Shown here: piece by piece, positions 6,809 through 14,602 of the stretch | How the letters are laid out: every line of letters starts with the position of its first letter | How positions within the stretch are numbered: the first letter of the stretch is position 1 | Assembly: GCF_003992135.1 (NCBI RefSeq) | Contig: NZ_RQVN01000007.1 | Coordinates: 16,464 to 80,463, forward strand | From: Veillonella sp. VA142 | GTDB lineage: Bacteria; Bacillota; Negativicutes; Veillonellales; Veillonellaceae | DNA: 64,000 nt | Reading direction: 5' to 3' | Notes under the pieces: generated by a model | Told to the model about the DNA's origin: nothing | Database searches by the model: none | The model's input: only the letters and a program-made list of their open reading frames with translations | Position numbers and translations under genes: made by a program

Positions 6809-7111
6809 TTATACGCTTGTTAAATCCTCCATAAGTGAAACTACATGATGTGTTTGTTCTGCATCCAATTTCTGATAGTATTCGTTAAATATATCGTTGT
6901 TAGGTTCCTCGTTTGAGGTATGAGCTAACAATTCTTCTATAGACATATCTAAAAATAAAGCAATTTGAGATATATACTTTGTTGGGGGATCGGTATCCCT
7001 TTGTTTCCAAGAAGATACACTACCATGTGGTAAATTTAGTAGCTTGGCTAGGTCAGCTATTTTTAAATTTTTGGAAGCCATTGTAGAAAAAATAAATGTA
7101 GATAAATTCAT
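6809..7111 (-). CDS. Small XRE-family HTH repressor
   Basis: This 100-residue protein is mostly a phage-type HTH (LAKLLNLPHGSVSSWKQRD, DPPTKYISQIALFLDMS), with a short tail. It is transcribed divergently from the small Cro-like gene at 7225, with a 12-base inverted repeat between them, the usual layout of a CI/Cro switch. No strong ribosome site is visible before the ATG at 7111, so it may be translated weakly or from a leader. It resembles the N-terminus of the neighbouring 197-residue regulator and probably arose by duplication. Confidence 0.82.
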   Translation of the reverse strand: MNLSTFIFSTMASKNLKIADLAKLLNLPHGSVSSWKQRDTDPPTKYISQIALFLDMSIEELLAHTSNEEPNNDIFNEYYQKLDAEQTHHVVSLMEDLTSV

Positions 7112-7131
7112 AATTAGGTCACCGATTAAAA

Positions 7132-7177
7132 CAAATTCTTTAAATTATTTGACAAATTAAAGAATTTGCTTTATATT
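7132..7177 (+). promoter_or_regulatory. Rightward promoter overlapped by a repressor operator
   Basis: A 12-base perfect inverted repeat has half-sites CAAATTCTTTAA (7132-7143) and TTAAAGAATTTG (7157-7168). It brackets TTGACA (7149-7154), and TATATT (7172-7177) follows after 17 bases. A dimeric repressor bound here would block rightward transcription of the replication genes. A leftward promoter using TTGTCA in the same interval is possible for the repressor genes. Confidence 0.75.
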
Positions 7178-7224
7178 TTAAGTAAGAAATATAACAGTAT
7201 TTAATTTTTTGAAGGAGATTATAT

Positions 7225-7431
7225 ATGCAAACTACAATTCCTACAGCATTAACCATCAGAAAACTTCTAAGGTTAAAAGGGTATACCATTCGTAAACTAG
7301 CCATGGAATTAGAACGAAGTACAACAAGCGTTCATCGAGTTATTTATGGAGTATCTCGATCTCGCTATATTGAAGGCAGAATTTCTGAAATTCTTGAAAC
7401 AACACCTAATTTATTATGGGGTTACAAATAG
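7225..7431 (+). CDS. Cro-like small HTH DNA-binding protein
   Basis: The 68-residue basic protein contains one predicted helix-turn-helix (IRKLLRLKGYTIRKLAMELERSTT region, about residues 11-45) and ends with an NLLWGYK tail like small phage regulators of the Ner/Cro type. AAGGAG lies 8 bases before the ATG. It is the first gene of the rightward operon and sits directly behind the operator-promoter at 7132-7177. It likely opposes the leftward XRE repressors. The fold assignment is by pattern only. Confidence 0.72.
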   Translation: MQTTIPTALTIRKLLRLKGYTIRKLAMELERSTTSVHRVIYGVSRSRYIEGRISEILETTPNLLWGYK

Positions 7432-7499
7432 CTTTATAGCATGATTATAGCATAAAAAAGACAGTCAGAATAAACTTTAAAATGTGGAGAATATTGTGT

Positions 7500-7670
7500 A
7501 TGGACTCAATTAAAATAGATAATTCAAGTTGTATTTTTGTAAAGATTAGTATAACGGGTCTTACTAAAACAGAAGAAATCTGGGATGGCATAGGTCTTGT
7601 AATTGATGGGCGGCTAATTTGTGTTGCTGAAAGTCCAGATAAACAAATTACAATTCGTGTGGAATTATAG
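7500..7670 (+). CDS. Small hypothetical protein of the replication operon
   Basis: The predicted 56-residue protein starts MDSIKIDNSS and has no recognisable domain. It looks like a small beta-rich protein (IFVKISITGL, IGLVIDGRLICVAE). An upstream in-frame ATG at 7482 exists, but the GGAGA at 7486-7490 fits the ATG at 7500 better. It lies between the Cro-like gene and the replisome organizer, 7 bases before the latter, and is probably co-transcribed. No function can be given. Confidence 0.5.
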   Translation: MDSIKIDNSSCIFVKISITGLTKTEEIWDGIGLVIDGRLICVAESPDKQITIRVEL

Positions 7671-7677
7671 GTGAGAT

Positions 7678-8898
7678 ATGGCTAGATACTACTGGATTAA
7701 ACTGAAAGACACATTCTTTCAAGATAAGCATATAAAAAAATTACGCAAACTACCTGGAGGGGCGGATTGCGTAATAGCATATATGAAAATGATGCTTGCC
7801 AGCACAAAAACAAACGGAATTATAACACTTGATGGCATCGAGGAAACACCAGCTGAAGAAATAGCTTTGATGATTGATGAAACCAAAGAAGTATGTCAAA
7901 TGACCATGGCATATGGGATAAAGGTTGGATTTATCCAACAAATGGATGATCTGAGTGCCTGTAAACTTTTGCAAGTTGAACAGTTACTTGATTCAGAAAC
8001 CGATGATGCAAATCGTAAAAGACTGCAGCGAAATGGAGAAAATATTTTATTGTTAGGTGCTGGACAAGCACAAGATAACACATTTAGACAAAGGAAGTTG
8101 AGAGCTAAGAGATGGTGTTTAAATCACTTAGCGAAACGACTGGTAATTACAGACTTAGAAAATAATAAAGAATATGACGGGTGGTATTATATTGCTTTAC
8201 GAAATTCAAAAGGTGTTTGTTGTTGCGGACTTCCAGTAGAACAAGTGCTATTAGTTAATGGTAGATATATAGCTTGTTGTAATAACTGTGATGTGAATAA
8301 GTTGTCAGAATATTATAACACTCAAAATGAATTTACGAGTGATATAGCGAGTAACGAATTTTGCGTTACTAGTAACAAAGATAACGTTACTAGTAACAAA
8401 AATAACGTTACTAGTAACGGAAAAAGCGTTACTAGTAACGAAAAAAAGATAGAAATCATTGAAGGCAAAAATCAATTAATCCAATCAAATCAAGGATTTG
8501 TCGAACCCGTAACGAAATGGGACAATGTCCGGACAAATTCCCTAGATATAGATATAGAAATAGATACTTATAATTCTAATTATAATTCTATTTCTACAGC
8601 ACTTGAATATTACTCTTCTAAAATTGGGGTTCCTTCTTCTGAAACACGTAGCAAATTATATAACCTGGAACAACAATATTCTTTTGAAGAATTAAAAGTA
8701 GCGATTGATATTGCTTGGAAACAAAAAAAGGGGTCTATTGGATATATCACAAAAGTATTGGAAAATGAACGAGCACGGCAGGAGGAAAAAGAATCTGATG
8801 GATACAGACAAACAAAGGCAGCACGAAAAACAACTGATGCCACAAAGAAACTGCTTGATGGACCAGACTGGGAAAATATTAAGCCAGGAGAGCTATAA
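7678..8898 (+). CDS. Phage-type replisome organizer with internal iterons
   Basis: The 406-residue protein opens with YYWIKLKDTFFQDKHIKKLR, matching the phage replisome organizer N-terminal domain, a winged-helix module that binds the origin. A cysteine-rich pair (CCCGLP and CCNNC, about residues 180-203) could bind zinc. A linker of four seven-residue repeats (VTSN plus three variable residues) is encoded by 21-base DNA repeats at 8364-8447. The C-terminal region resembles DnaD-like helical domains (SFEELKVAIDIAWKQKKGSIGYITKVL). It is followed by an overlapping DnaC-like loader, so it probably recruits the host helicase to an origin inside its own gene. Confidence 0.83.
   Translation: MARYYWIKLKDTFFQDKHIKKLRKLPGGADCVIAYMKMMLASTKTNGIITLDGIEETPAEEIALMIDETKEVCQMTMAYGIKVGFIQQMDDLSACKLLQVEQLLDSETDDANRKRLQRNGENILLLGAGQAQDNTFRQRKLRAKRWCLNHLAKRLVITDLENNKEYDGWYYIALRNSKGVCCCGLPVEQVLLVNGRYIACCNNCDVNKLSEYYNTQNEFTSDIASNEFCVTSNKDNVTSNKNNVTSNGKSVTSNEKKIEIIEGKNQLIQSNQGFVEPVTKWDNVRTNSLDIDIEIDTYNSNYNSISTALEYYSSKIGVPSSETRSKLYNLEQQYSFEELKVAIDIAWKQKKGSIGYITKVLENERARQEEKESDGYRQTKAARKTTDATKKLLDGPDWENIKPGEL
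8343..8447 (+). repeat. Iteron array inside the replisome organizer gene
   Basis: Four copies of CGTTACTAGTAAC start at 8364, 8385, 8406 and 8427 with an exact 21-base period, and a degenerate fifth lies at 8343. Each contains the 12-base palindrome GTTACTAGTAAC. A 21-base period places the sites on the same DNA face after two turns, as for origin iterons. The plan resembles lambdoid phages, in which origin iterons lie in the initiator gene. Confidence 0.85.
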
Positions 8899-9601
8899 TA
8901 CTGGATCAGTAGTATTGGAAGGCATAAAAGATAAATCATTTAACTTTACCTTTCCAATATATGAAGAACCATATGTTGTTAGTAACGAGGTAAATGGAAT
9001 TAATCTAAATCGTTCTAGCGAAAAAAAGAAGATTAAAACAGGTATTCCTAAACGATACCAGGATATGACGTTACAAAATGTTGTAAAAAGAGGAATACCT
9101 GACCAGACTAAAAGTCCATTTTATGTTATTTCACAATACATAGACAATTTACCTAAGATGTTAAATTGTGGACAAGGCTTGCTACTACGAGGTGATGTTG
9201 GCACCATGAAAACAACATTGGCTGTAGCAATTATGTATGAGGTTCTTGAGCTAGGTGGTACAGCGTACTTTATTTCTATGGCCAACTTGATGGATTCATT
9301 ATATTCGGTTAGCCAGGAAGAGCGTCAAAGTTTAGAAAATAAACTCAAGAATGTTGATTTATTAGTACTCGATGATTTGGGTTTGGAATATGATAAAGGC
9401 TGGGTTTCAGTTAAAATACGAGCTTTAATTAATTATAGATTTGATAATCAAAAGTCTGTGATTATTACAACTAACTTGGGGTCAGATATTAAGAATTTAT
9501 ACTTGAAAGGAATGTTGGATCGCATCGAAGCAAGTTCTATGATTGTGGATTTTAGGGGTAATTCATTGCGTGAACGGTTCCGATCGTTTGATTCTGTGTG
9601 A
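8798..9601 (+). CDS. DnaC/IstB-like helicase loader ATPase
   Basis: The product of about 267 residues is an AAA+ ATPase with Walker A GDVGTMKTT near residue 132 and Walker B LLVLDDLG near residue 188; a late arginine-rich segment LRERFRSF closes the protein. DnaC-type proteins load the replicative helicase onto DNA. The start at 8798 is chosen because GGAGGA lies 11 bases upstream; it overlaps the replisome organizer by about 100 bases in another frame. Other candidate starts (8705 and 8858) lack a ribosome site. Pairing with an origin-binding organizer is typical of temperate phages and ICEs. Confidence 0.85.
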   Translation: MDTDKQRQHEKQLMPQRNCLMDQTGKILSQESYNTGSVVLEGIKDKSFNFTFPIYEEPYVVSNEVNGINLNRSSEKKKIKTGIPKRYQDMTLQNVVKRGIPDQTKSPFYVISQYIDNLPKMLNCGQGLLLRGDVGTMKTTLAVAIMYEVLELGGTAYFISMANLMDSLYSVSQEERQSLENKLKNVDLLVLDDLGLEYDKGWVSVKIRALINYRFDNQKSVIITTNLGSDIKNLYLKGMLDRIEASSMIVDFRGNSLRERFRSFDSV

Positions 9602-9614
9602 GAGGGGGATATGA

Positions 9615-9806
9615 ATGAATAAAAACTTGATACCATCATATTTGGCGGCAGAAGACGTTATGGAACTTTTAGATATTAGAAGGTCTAAAGCCTATTCAAT
9701 TATAAGAAAATTAAATGATGAGCTAGAAACAAAGGGGTTTATGACGATTCCAGGAAGAGTACCAAAGAAATACTTGTTAGAAAGATTTAAGTTGTTAGAA
9801 TCGTAA
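9615..9806 (+). CDS. Excisionase-like small HTH protein
   Basis: The 63-residue protein has a MerR/excisionase-type winged helix (YLAAEDVMELLDIRRSKAYSI) and a C-terminal basic stretch (RVPKKYLLERFKLL). Such proteins bend attachment-site DNA or act as small regulators. GAGGGGG lies just before the ATG at 9615; a second ATG four bases earlier runs into an early stop. The gene lies between replication genes and the integrase, consistent with an excision factor, but a regulator is equally possible. Confidence 0.65.
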   Translation: MNKNLIPSYLAAEDVMELLDIRRSKAYSIIRKLNDELETKGFMTIPGRVPKKYLLERFKLLES

Positions 9807-9863
9807 TTCAATTAAATGCCTTATAAGGTGTGCTTAAAAACAATTTAATGTAAATACTCATAA

Positions 9864-9892
9864 GAGCCCTCTAAGGGGTCTTATAGAGGGAA
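9864..9892 (+). terminator. Hairpin in the 124-base gap after the excisionase-like gene
   Basis: Arms CCCTCTA (9867-9873) and TAGAGGG (9884-9890) form a seven-base-pair stem. There is no long T-run after it, so it may be a pause or processing site. It separates the replication operon from the genes at 9931. Confidence 0.4.
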
Positions 9893-9930
9893 TAAATAAG
9901 GTTAATTTAGATATTGTAGGAGTATAACGT

Positions 9931-10239
9931 ATGAAAAATGAAAAAATTAAAAATGAAAAAAGAGAAATGCAGATGAGCATTAGAAATAATTTAGGCTATA
10001 TTAGATCATCATTAGGATTTACGAAAACTCAATTTCGTGATGAGTTGGTAGAAAATTATTTTAATGTAGAATACTCAGGCGCATTTCCATCTATTCGCAG
10101 TCTTTGGAATTTAGCGGATTTACTAGATGTTAGTATTGATGAAATTATCGGTAGGGAAAAATTCACGCAAGTTTCTTTAGAGAAAATTAAAAAATTAGGC
10201 TTAAAACGCTGCTATGAGTATGAAGAGGAAGGAAGATAA
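9931..10239 (+). CDS. HTH-domain protein
   Basis: The 102-residue protein has a lysine-rich N-terminus and a divergent HTH_3-like domain (LGYIRSSLGFTKTQFRDELV, then SIRSLWNLADLLDVSIDEIIG). GGAG lies before the ATG at 9931. Its stop overlaps the start of the next gene (TAATG at 10237-10241), so the pair is probably translated together. The membrane partner suggests a small signalling or immunity unit, but I do not recognise the family. Confidence 0.65.
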   Translation: MKNEKIKNEKREMQMSIRNNLGYIRSSLGFTKTQFRDELVENYFNVEYSGAFPSIRSLWNLADLLDVSIDEIIGREKFTQVSLEKIKKLGLKRCYEYEEEGR

Positions 10240-10622
10240 TGGATAAGAGAGCAATAGAATTGATTCAAGAGAGTAATGACCGTAAATTAAAGTTTAAAGA
10301 AACGCTATACATAGTCAAACAACCAAGAGTAGTAGGTGTTGTAGTTGGGTTTATGATTACAATTATGGTATCATGGATGTATCTTGGATGGTTGAATATC
10401 GTCACAGCATGTATGATACTTGCAATGCCATTGATTTTGATTAGTATGCTTATGTATCGTGGTGTAATTAGTAAATCTGACGGATTTAAAAAGTTAGGAA
10501 CTATTGCACAAGATATGGAGAAATATGGTCTTTTAAAATTCCAATGGATTATGCTAAAAAGACTTGGTCAACAAATAAAAGAAGCAACTATTAAGTGGAT
10601 TATGAAGTATTGGAGGAAGTAG
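10239..10622 (+). CDS. Small membrane protein, function unknown
   Basis: The 127-residue protein has two hydrophobic stretches (VVGVVVGFMITIMVSWMYLG and VTACMILAMPLILISMLM) and charged ends. Its start overlaps the stop of the HTH gene by one base, and it ends three bases before the integrase start, so all three are likely one operon. No domain is recognised. Small membrane proteins near ICE integrases may act in exclusion, but there is no direct evidence here. Confidence 0.6.
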   Translation: MDKRAIELIQESNDRKLKFKETLYIVKQPRVVGVVVGFMITIMVSWMYLGWLNIVTACMILAMPLILISMLMYRGVISKSDGFKKLGTIAQDMEKYGLLKFQWIMLKRLGQQIKEATIKWIMKYWRK

Positions 10623-10624
10623 TA

Positions 10625-11704
10625 ATGGCGGTATCCAAAGATAGTAAAACTGGTGTGTGGAGAGCCACTTTTTATTACACAGATTGGAGGGGAGAACGGG
10701 TACGTAAACGTAAAAGTGGTTTTAAAACGCAAAAAGAAGCAAAGGCTTGGGAACATCAACAGATTACAGTTATGGAGCATTCTTGTGAGGGTTTAATCAA
10801 AGATCTAGCTCCAGTATATTTAGAAGCAAAGCAAAAATCGTTGAAACCATCTACATGTGTGGCTTATGCGTATACGTTTAATCGTTATATTATCCCTTAT
10901 TTTGGCAATAAAAAAGCAAATGAGATTAAGCCAGTAGATATTCATGAATGGCATCTCTATGAAACTAATAGAGGAGTAACCGCTAATAATTTAAGAGAGC
11001 GGCACGTGGTTTTGTCTAGTTTTCTGAATTACTTGGTTCGCTTCTATGGATTAAAATCAAACCCGTGTAATTTATGTGGACCACCACCAGCAAGTACAAA
11101 GCGGAAAAATAATTTTTGGACCTATGATCAATATATAAAAGCAATGGAATGGGCAATACCATATGTAAGTGAGGTGAAAAATAATAGGCTTACTAGGTCT
11201 TGCTTATTGGTTGTCAATATATTATATTGGACAGGCATGCGAATTGGAGAGGTAATTGCGCTACGATCTAAGGATATAGATGGCAGTATAATTCATGTCA
11301 CTAGAAATATGATGATGTTCAATAAAAAAATAACTACACCTAAAACTAAGAGTAGTATACGTGACATTTATATATCTCCGACTTTGGAAAGCGAGGTTAA
11401 AAAATTTATAGAACAAATCCCTTATCATGATGAAAATGAATTGTTATTTGGTGTAAGCTGGAAAAGTGTATCAAACTTTCTATCAAAAATTTGTAAGAGT
11501 GCAGATGTACCAAAAATTCGTGTTCATGACCTAAGACATTCACATGCATCATTTTTGATTGAAAAGAATTATCCAATCATAGCAATTAAGGAGCGATTAG
11601 GACATAAAAATATACAAACAACACTAAATATATACGGACATTTATATCCTAATAAAGATAAAGAAATTGCTGATGCACTAGATCAATACATAATAAAAAA
11701 ATGA
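10625..11704 (+). CDS. int: Tyrosine recombinase/integrase
   Basis: The 359-residue integrase has an N-terminal arm-binding segment (WRATFYYTDWRGERVRKRK), a core-binding domain (about 55-150) and a catalytic domain. The expected residues are seen: Arg206 (TGMRIGE), Lys near 240, His301 and Arg304 (HDLRHSHAS), His327 (GHKNI) and Tyr337 (IYGHLYP). It would recombine the element with its chromosomal site. The start at 10625 follows GGAGG; a longer start at 10595 lies inside the previous gene. It is the last gene before chromosomal DNA, consistent with an attachment site within the next 180 bases. Confidence 0.93.
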   Translation: MAVSKDSKTGVWRATFYYTDWRGERVRKRKSGFKTQKEAKAWEHQQITVMEHSCEGLIKDLAPVYLEAKQKSLKPSTCVAYAYTFNRYIIPYFGNKKANEIKPVDIHEWHLYETNRGVTANNLRERHVVLSSFLNYLVRFYGLKSNPCNLCGPPPASTKRKNNFWTYDQYIKAMEWAIPYVSEVKNNRLTRSCLLVVNILYWTGMRIGEVIALRSKDIDGSIIHVTRNMMMFNKKITTPKTKSSIRDIYISPTLESEVKKFIEQIPYHDENELLFGVSWKSVSNFLSKICKSADVPKIRVHDLRHSHASFLIEKNYPIIAIKERLGHKNIQTTLNIYGHLYPNKDKEIADALDQYIIKK

Positions 11705-11882
11705 CCATTTTTTGACCTAAATTTTTGGGTTAAATTTTTTTTAGCAAATAATGTGGATTATATGGATAAAATAACCTAATTTTAAATAACATAAGCCTAT
11801 AAAAACTAGCTGATATATAAATAATAGTATGTTATAATTTAAGTGTGTATATCGTATAACATACTGAAAGGTAGGTGGTATC

Positions 11883-12734
11883 GTGTCACTATGGATGATT
11901 CTATTGCTACTAGTAATAGCTTTCATCATAGCCATTCTATGTATTCCTATCACATATAGTCTGAAAGTAAGTTCGCGCAAGCCTTATGAATTTGACTTCC
12001 GTGTTGAGTGGATGTACCGAGTGTTGAAGGTGCATCTTGCGTATAAGCAAGGCCATTCTTTGTTCAAGGAGGTCTATGTATTAGGGTCTATGAAAGTTGG
12101 TTCTGCCCGCGATTACGAGGATTGGTTAAATCGTAGGGTGAAAGAAGAACTAGATCCGTTAGCGACAGACACAAAAGAAGATGTAGAGACAAAAGAAGCA
12201 CCAGACGAATCAGAACCGTATCCGTTATCGGGATACTCTGGACCAGAGCCTGTGCAATCTGTACGATTTGATGCGAATGGACATGTACTGGAACCAGTAG
12301 AATCTACATCACCGCAAGAAGAGACAACAAAGAAAAAAGAAGATACAAAAGACTTACCAACCTATTGGTGGTGGAAACATGTATCAAACCCTAAACTCTA
12401 TGAAGCATTGTTTAGCGTCAGTAAGCAATGTGCTAGCCATGCTAGTCCTAGAGTATTCCAATTAGAAGGTGATTTTGGAATTCCTAGGCCTTATGAAATG
12501 GGGCTTATTACGGCAACAGCCTATGCAGTATGTCCTAAACAAGTGGAACATGTTAATTTCTCCTATACAGAGTTTGCCTATACAGGCAGTTTAACAGTAA
12601 AAGGACATATGCAACTAGGTGTATTTGCCTTCTATGGAACTCTATTTATAGTAAAAAAAGCAGTCAGAGAGTGTCTGATGGATAGTGTAAAAGCATTTGT
12701 ACAGTATCGTCGTCGTAAGCAAAGTGCAAAATAA
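11883..12734 (+). CDS. DUF2953 membrane protein (YtfI-like)
   Basis: The 283-residue protein begins with one membrane helix (MILLLLVIAFIIAILCIP) and ends with a second hydrophobic segment (LGVFAFYGTLFIV). An acidic linker lies between residues 90 and 155. This matches the DUF2953 family, which in sporulating Firmicutes is the partner of YtfJ. GGTAGGTGG lies near the GTG at 11883. An extended -10 (TGTTATAAT, with TATAAT at 11833-11838) precedes it. The ytfI-ytfJ order is preserved although Negativicutes of this kind are mostly not known to sporulate. Confidence 0.78.
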   Translation: MSLWMILLLLVIAFIIAILCIPITYSLKVSSRKPYEFDFRVEWMYRVLKVHLAYKQGHSLFKEVYVLGSMKVGSARDYEDWLNRRVKEELDPLATDTKEDVETKEAPDESEPYPLSGYSGPEPVQSVRFDANGHVLEPVESTSPQEETTKKKEDTKDLPTYWWWKHVSNPKLYEALFSVSKQCASHASPRVFQLEGDFGIPRPYEMGLITATAYAVCPKQVEHVNFSYTEFAYTGSLTVKGHMQLGVFAFYGTLFIVKKAVRECLMDSVKAFVQYRRRKQSAK

Positions 12735-12771
12735 AGAACTTTCAGAAGTTGAAGAATCATAGGAGGTCATG

Positions 12772-13122
12772 ATGGATACTAAACTTACAAACTTAAAAGA
12801 CAATTTAGAGCCTTTATTTGAACAATTTAAAGAAATGATTCGTGTGGAGACCGTAGTGGGCGAAGCTGTACAATTAGGCGATACTACGATTGTACCATTC
12901 GTGGATGTATCCCTTGGTTTAGGGGGATGCCAAAAAGCTGGCGGTGGCGGAGCGAAAGTAGAGCCAACAGCTGTCCTTGTTATCAAAGGGGAACGCATTG
13001 AATTGTTCAATATCAAAGGTTCTGCTAAATATACTGGTTTCGATCGTTTAATCGGTATGGTGCCAGAAATTATCAGCAAATTGAAAAAAGATGAATATGT
13101 ATATGTAAGTGAAGAACAATAA
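12772..13122 (+). CDS. YtfJ/GerW-family protein
   Basis: The 116-residue protein has the YtfJ signature: VVGEAVQLGDTTIVPFVDVS, a glycine-rich LGLGGCQKAGGGGAK, then TAVLVIKGERIELFNI. AGGAGG at 12761-12766 fits the ATG at 12772 with a 5-base gap; an adjacent ATG at 12769 is nearer. In Bacillus YtfJ is a spore protein, but homologues occur in non-sporulating lineages, where the role is unknown. It follows the DUF2953 gene by 34 bases and is probably in the same operon. Confidence 0.85.
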   Translation: MDTKLTNLKDNLEPLFEQFKEMIRVETVVGEAVQLGDTTIVPFVDVSLGLGGCQKAGGGGAKVEPTAVLVIKGERIELFNIKGSAKYTGFDRLIGMVPEIISKLKKDEYVYVSEEQ

Positions 13123-13243
13123 TCTTTCATGTAAATTTCATATACATAGAGTATAGTAAAGAAGTAGGGTCATTTGCTAAATGCATATAACTTTGCTATA
13201 CTAGATACATAAATGAAACTATTTCTCATAGGGAGGCTTATAC

Positions 13244-13699
13244 ATGAACTTAACTAAAAAAATTGCAACATTAGGCGCACTAGCTGTAGTTGGTGCTTTT
13301 ACAGTATCTAACGCTGCTAATGTAGGCGTAATTAATGAAGAAGCGATTTACACTGGCTATAATGGCTTGGGAGCCATCCAAATGCAAATTGATAAATTGC
13401 GTGCAGAATATAGCCCTAAATTAGAAAGCGAATTCAAAAAGTTAAATAACTTCAAAACTGATGCAGAAAAACAAGCATACTTTGATAAAAATATTCGTGG
13501 TATTCAAGAAAAATACAATCAAGAAGAAGCGAATATATTAGCTCCATTGGACAAAAAAATAGGTGAAGCAGTCCAAGCTATTATCAAAGAAAAAGATATT
13601 GATGTATTAGCTGTGAACCCATCTTCCGTTGGTGTAGTAAAAGATGGTAACCAAGTTATCAATTTAATACCAGATGTAGTTGCACGCATCAACAAATAA
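13244..13699 (+). CDS. OmpH/Skp-like periplasmic protein
   Basis: The 151-residue protein has a signal peptide (cleavage after VSNA) and the OmpH layout: an N-terminal strand VGVINEEAIYTGY, a charged coiled-coil of about residues 45-110 (QIDKLRAEYSPKLESEFKKL), and a C-terminal segment GDQVINLIPDVVARI-like. OmpH/Skp holds unfolded outer-membrane proteins, a job needed for the autotransporter at 48-51 kb. An extended -10 (TGCTATACT, TATACT at 13197-13202) and a GGGAGG ribosome site are present. The match is to the family, not to Skp specifically. Confidence 0.75.
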   Translation: MNLTKKIATLGALAVVGAFTVSNAANVGVINEEAIYTGYNGLGAIQMQIDKLRAEYSPKLESEFKKLNNFKTDAEKQAYFDKNIRGIQEKYNQEEANILAPLDKKIGEAVQAIIKEKDIDVLAVNPSSVGVVKDGNQVINLIPDVVARINK

Positions 13700-13710
13700 G
13701 ATATAGAAAG

Positions 13711-13740
13711 CCCCTAGGTTATGTAACCTGGGGGTTATTT
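13711..13740 (+). terminator. Terminator after the OmpH-like gene
   Basis: Arms CCCCTAGGTTA (13711-13721) and TAACCTGGGG (13724-13733) form a stem with a T-rich tail. Confidence 0.9.
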
Positions 13741-13811
13741 TTTTATACATAGTATGGTATTCTTATAGTATAGAATTAAGAGACTAGTGTAGTAGTAAGG
13801 GTGGAACGGAT

Positions 13812-14159
13812 ATGTTAAAAAGAGTGTTAGTATTGGTTGCGTTACTGATTTCATTAGGAAGTGCTACGTCTTTGGCAGCAAGTAACTTGTATTATATGGG
13901 AACTATAGGTGGGATATCATATTATATTGATAAAGATACAGTTCAGAAGTATGGTACGAATGCCTATGTATGGGTAAAGGTAGTTACTAACGAAGGTAGC
14001 GAAGTATGGGGGCATATTTTAGTTAGTCGCTATGCTAAGGCTTATACTATTACAGAGCTACGAGGAGATGGCGGAGAGCAAAAATTAGATCCACATGAAG
14101 AGTTTCGACCTATGTTACCTAATTCACCAATAGAAAAAATTGTTGATTTAATTTGGTAG
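13812..14159 (+). CDS. Small secreted hypothetical protein
   Basis: The 115-residue protein has a clear signal peptide (VLVLVALLISLGSATSLA, cut after about residue 23) and a short mature domain with aromatic residues (YYMGTIGGISYYIDKDTVQ, AYVWVKVVTNEG). The pattern resembles the surface-adhesion or 'YWVKV' beta proteins common in Negativicutes, but I do not recognise the family. Start chosen by the GGTGGAAC stretch before the ATG. It stands alone between two terminators. Confidence 0.7.
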   Translation: MLKRVLVLVALLISLGSATSLAASNLYYMGTIGGISYYIDKDTVQKYGTNAYVWVKVVTNEGSEVWGHILVSRYAKAYTITELRGDGGEQKLDPHEEFRPMLPNSPIEKIVDLIW

Positions 14160-14167
14160 GTAGACAA

Positions 14168-14219
14168 TAAAAAGGTGTGAACCCAATGCTAATGACTAGC
14201 ATGGATTCACACCTTTTTG
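14168..14219. terminator. Bidirectional terminator
   Basis: Arms AAAAAGGTGTGAA and TTCACACCTTTTT surround a 22-base loop that itself pairs (GCTA/TAGC). It separates the rightward secreted gene from the leftward cupin gene. Confidence 0.88.
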
Positions 14220-14226
14220 TATTGGC

Positions 14227-14508
14227 TTATTTATGAATTAAGTTTACAATGAATTCGCTATCTTCTACGAGTGTAGCTTGGATGTAGTTGTTGCCATCGA
14301 AGTGTAGTACTTCGCCTGGTGTTAAGATGTGGGATTCGGTATCGTTAAGGAATACGTGCACTTTACCTTTGACTACAGTGAAAATCACGTTAGCTTCTGG
14401 GTGATTGTGTTTTTCCACTTTGTCACCAGCGACGCCGCCCTTTTTTACGATTTTGTAATTAGGACCATCAAAAATTAAACCTAGTTCTTGTTTTACAGTT
14501 CCTGCCAT
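14227..14508 (-). CDS. Small cupin-domain protein
   Basis: The 93-residue protein is a single cupin: KHNHPEANVIFTVVKGKVHVFL supplies the His-x-His-type metal motif with a Glu, and LTPGEVLHFDG the second motif. Cupins of this size may be isomerases, dioxygenases or sensors. GGAGG lies before the ATG at 14508; a longer ORF from 14538 is not favoured. It has no obvious partner, but lies beside the siroheme-type reductase pair. Confidence 0.8.
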   Translation of the reverse strand: MAGTVKQELGLIFDGPNYKIVKKGGVAGDKVEKHNHPEANVIFTVVKGKVHVFLNDTESHILTPGEVLHFDGNNYIQATLVEDSEFIVNLIHK

Positions 14509-14602
14509 AGTAGAACCTCCTATTCTGGGGACTTTCACAGAAGTGAAAGTTAATTACTGCAGCGAATGTGCTGCCCTATATAATGTAAAAAGGGTAAGCT
14601 AC

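Larger units (their letters stand above)
1..11882. mobile_element. Integrative conjugative/mobilizable element, right part
   Basis: This stretch groups conjugation genes (TrbG-like, TrbF-like, relaxase), three toxin-antitoxin loci, phage-type repressors, a replication module and a tyrosine integrase, all absent from the housekeeping DNA to the right. The element is visibly richer in A and T than the gyrA or rpoB regions. The left end is outside the window. The right end must lie between the integrase stop at 11704 and the chromosomal DUF2953 gene at 11883. I see no tRNA gene or duplicated core that would fix the attachment site. The mix of transfer, replication and integration genes suggests an ICE able to replicate transiently as a circle, but mobility is inferred. 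Confidence 0.85.

Noticed and set aside
11705..11882. tRNA or tmRNA gene as integration site
   Set aside because: No cloverleaf or tRNA 3' end was found in this interval; the attachment site is left undecided.
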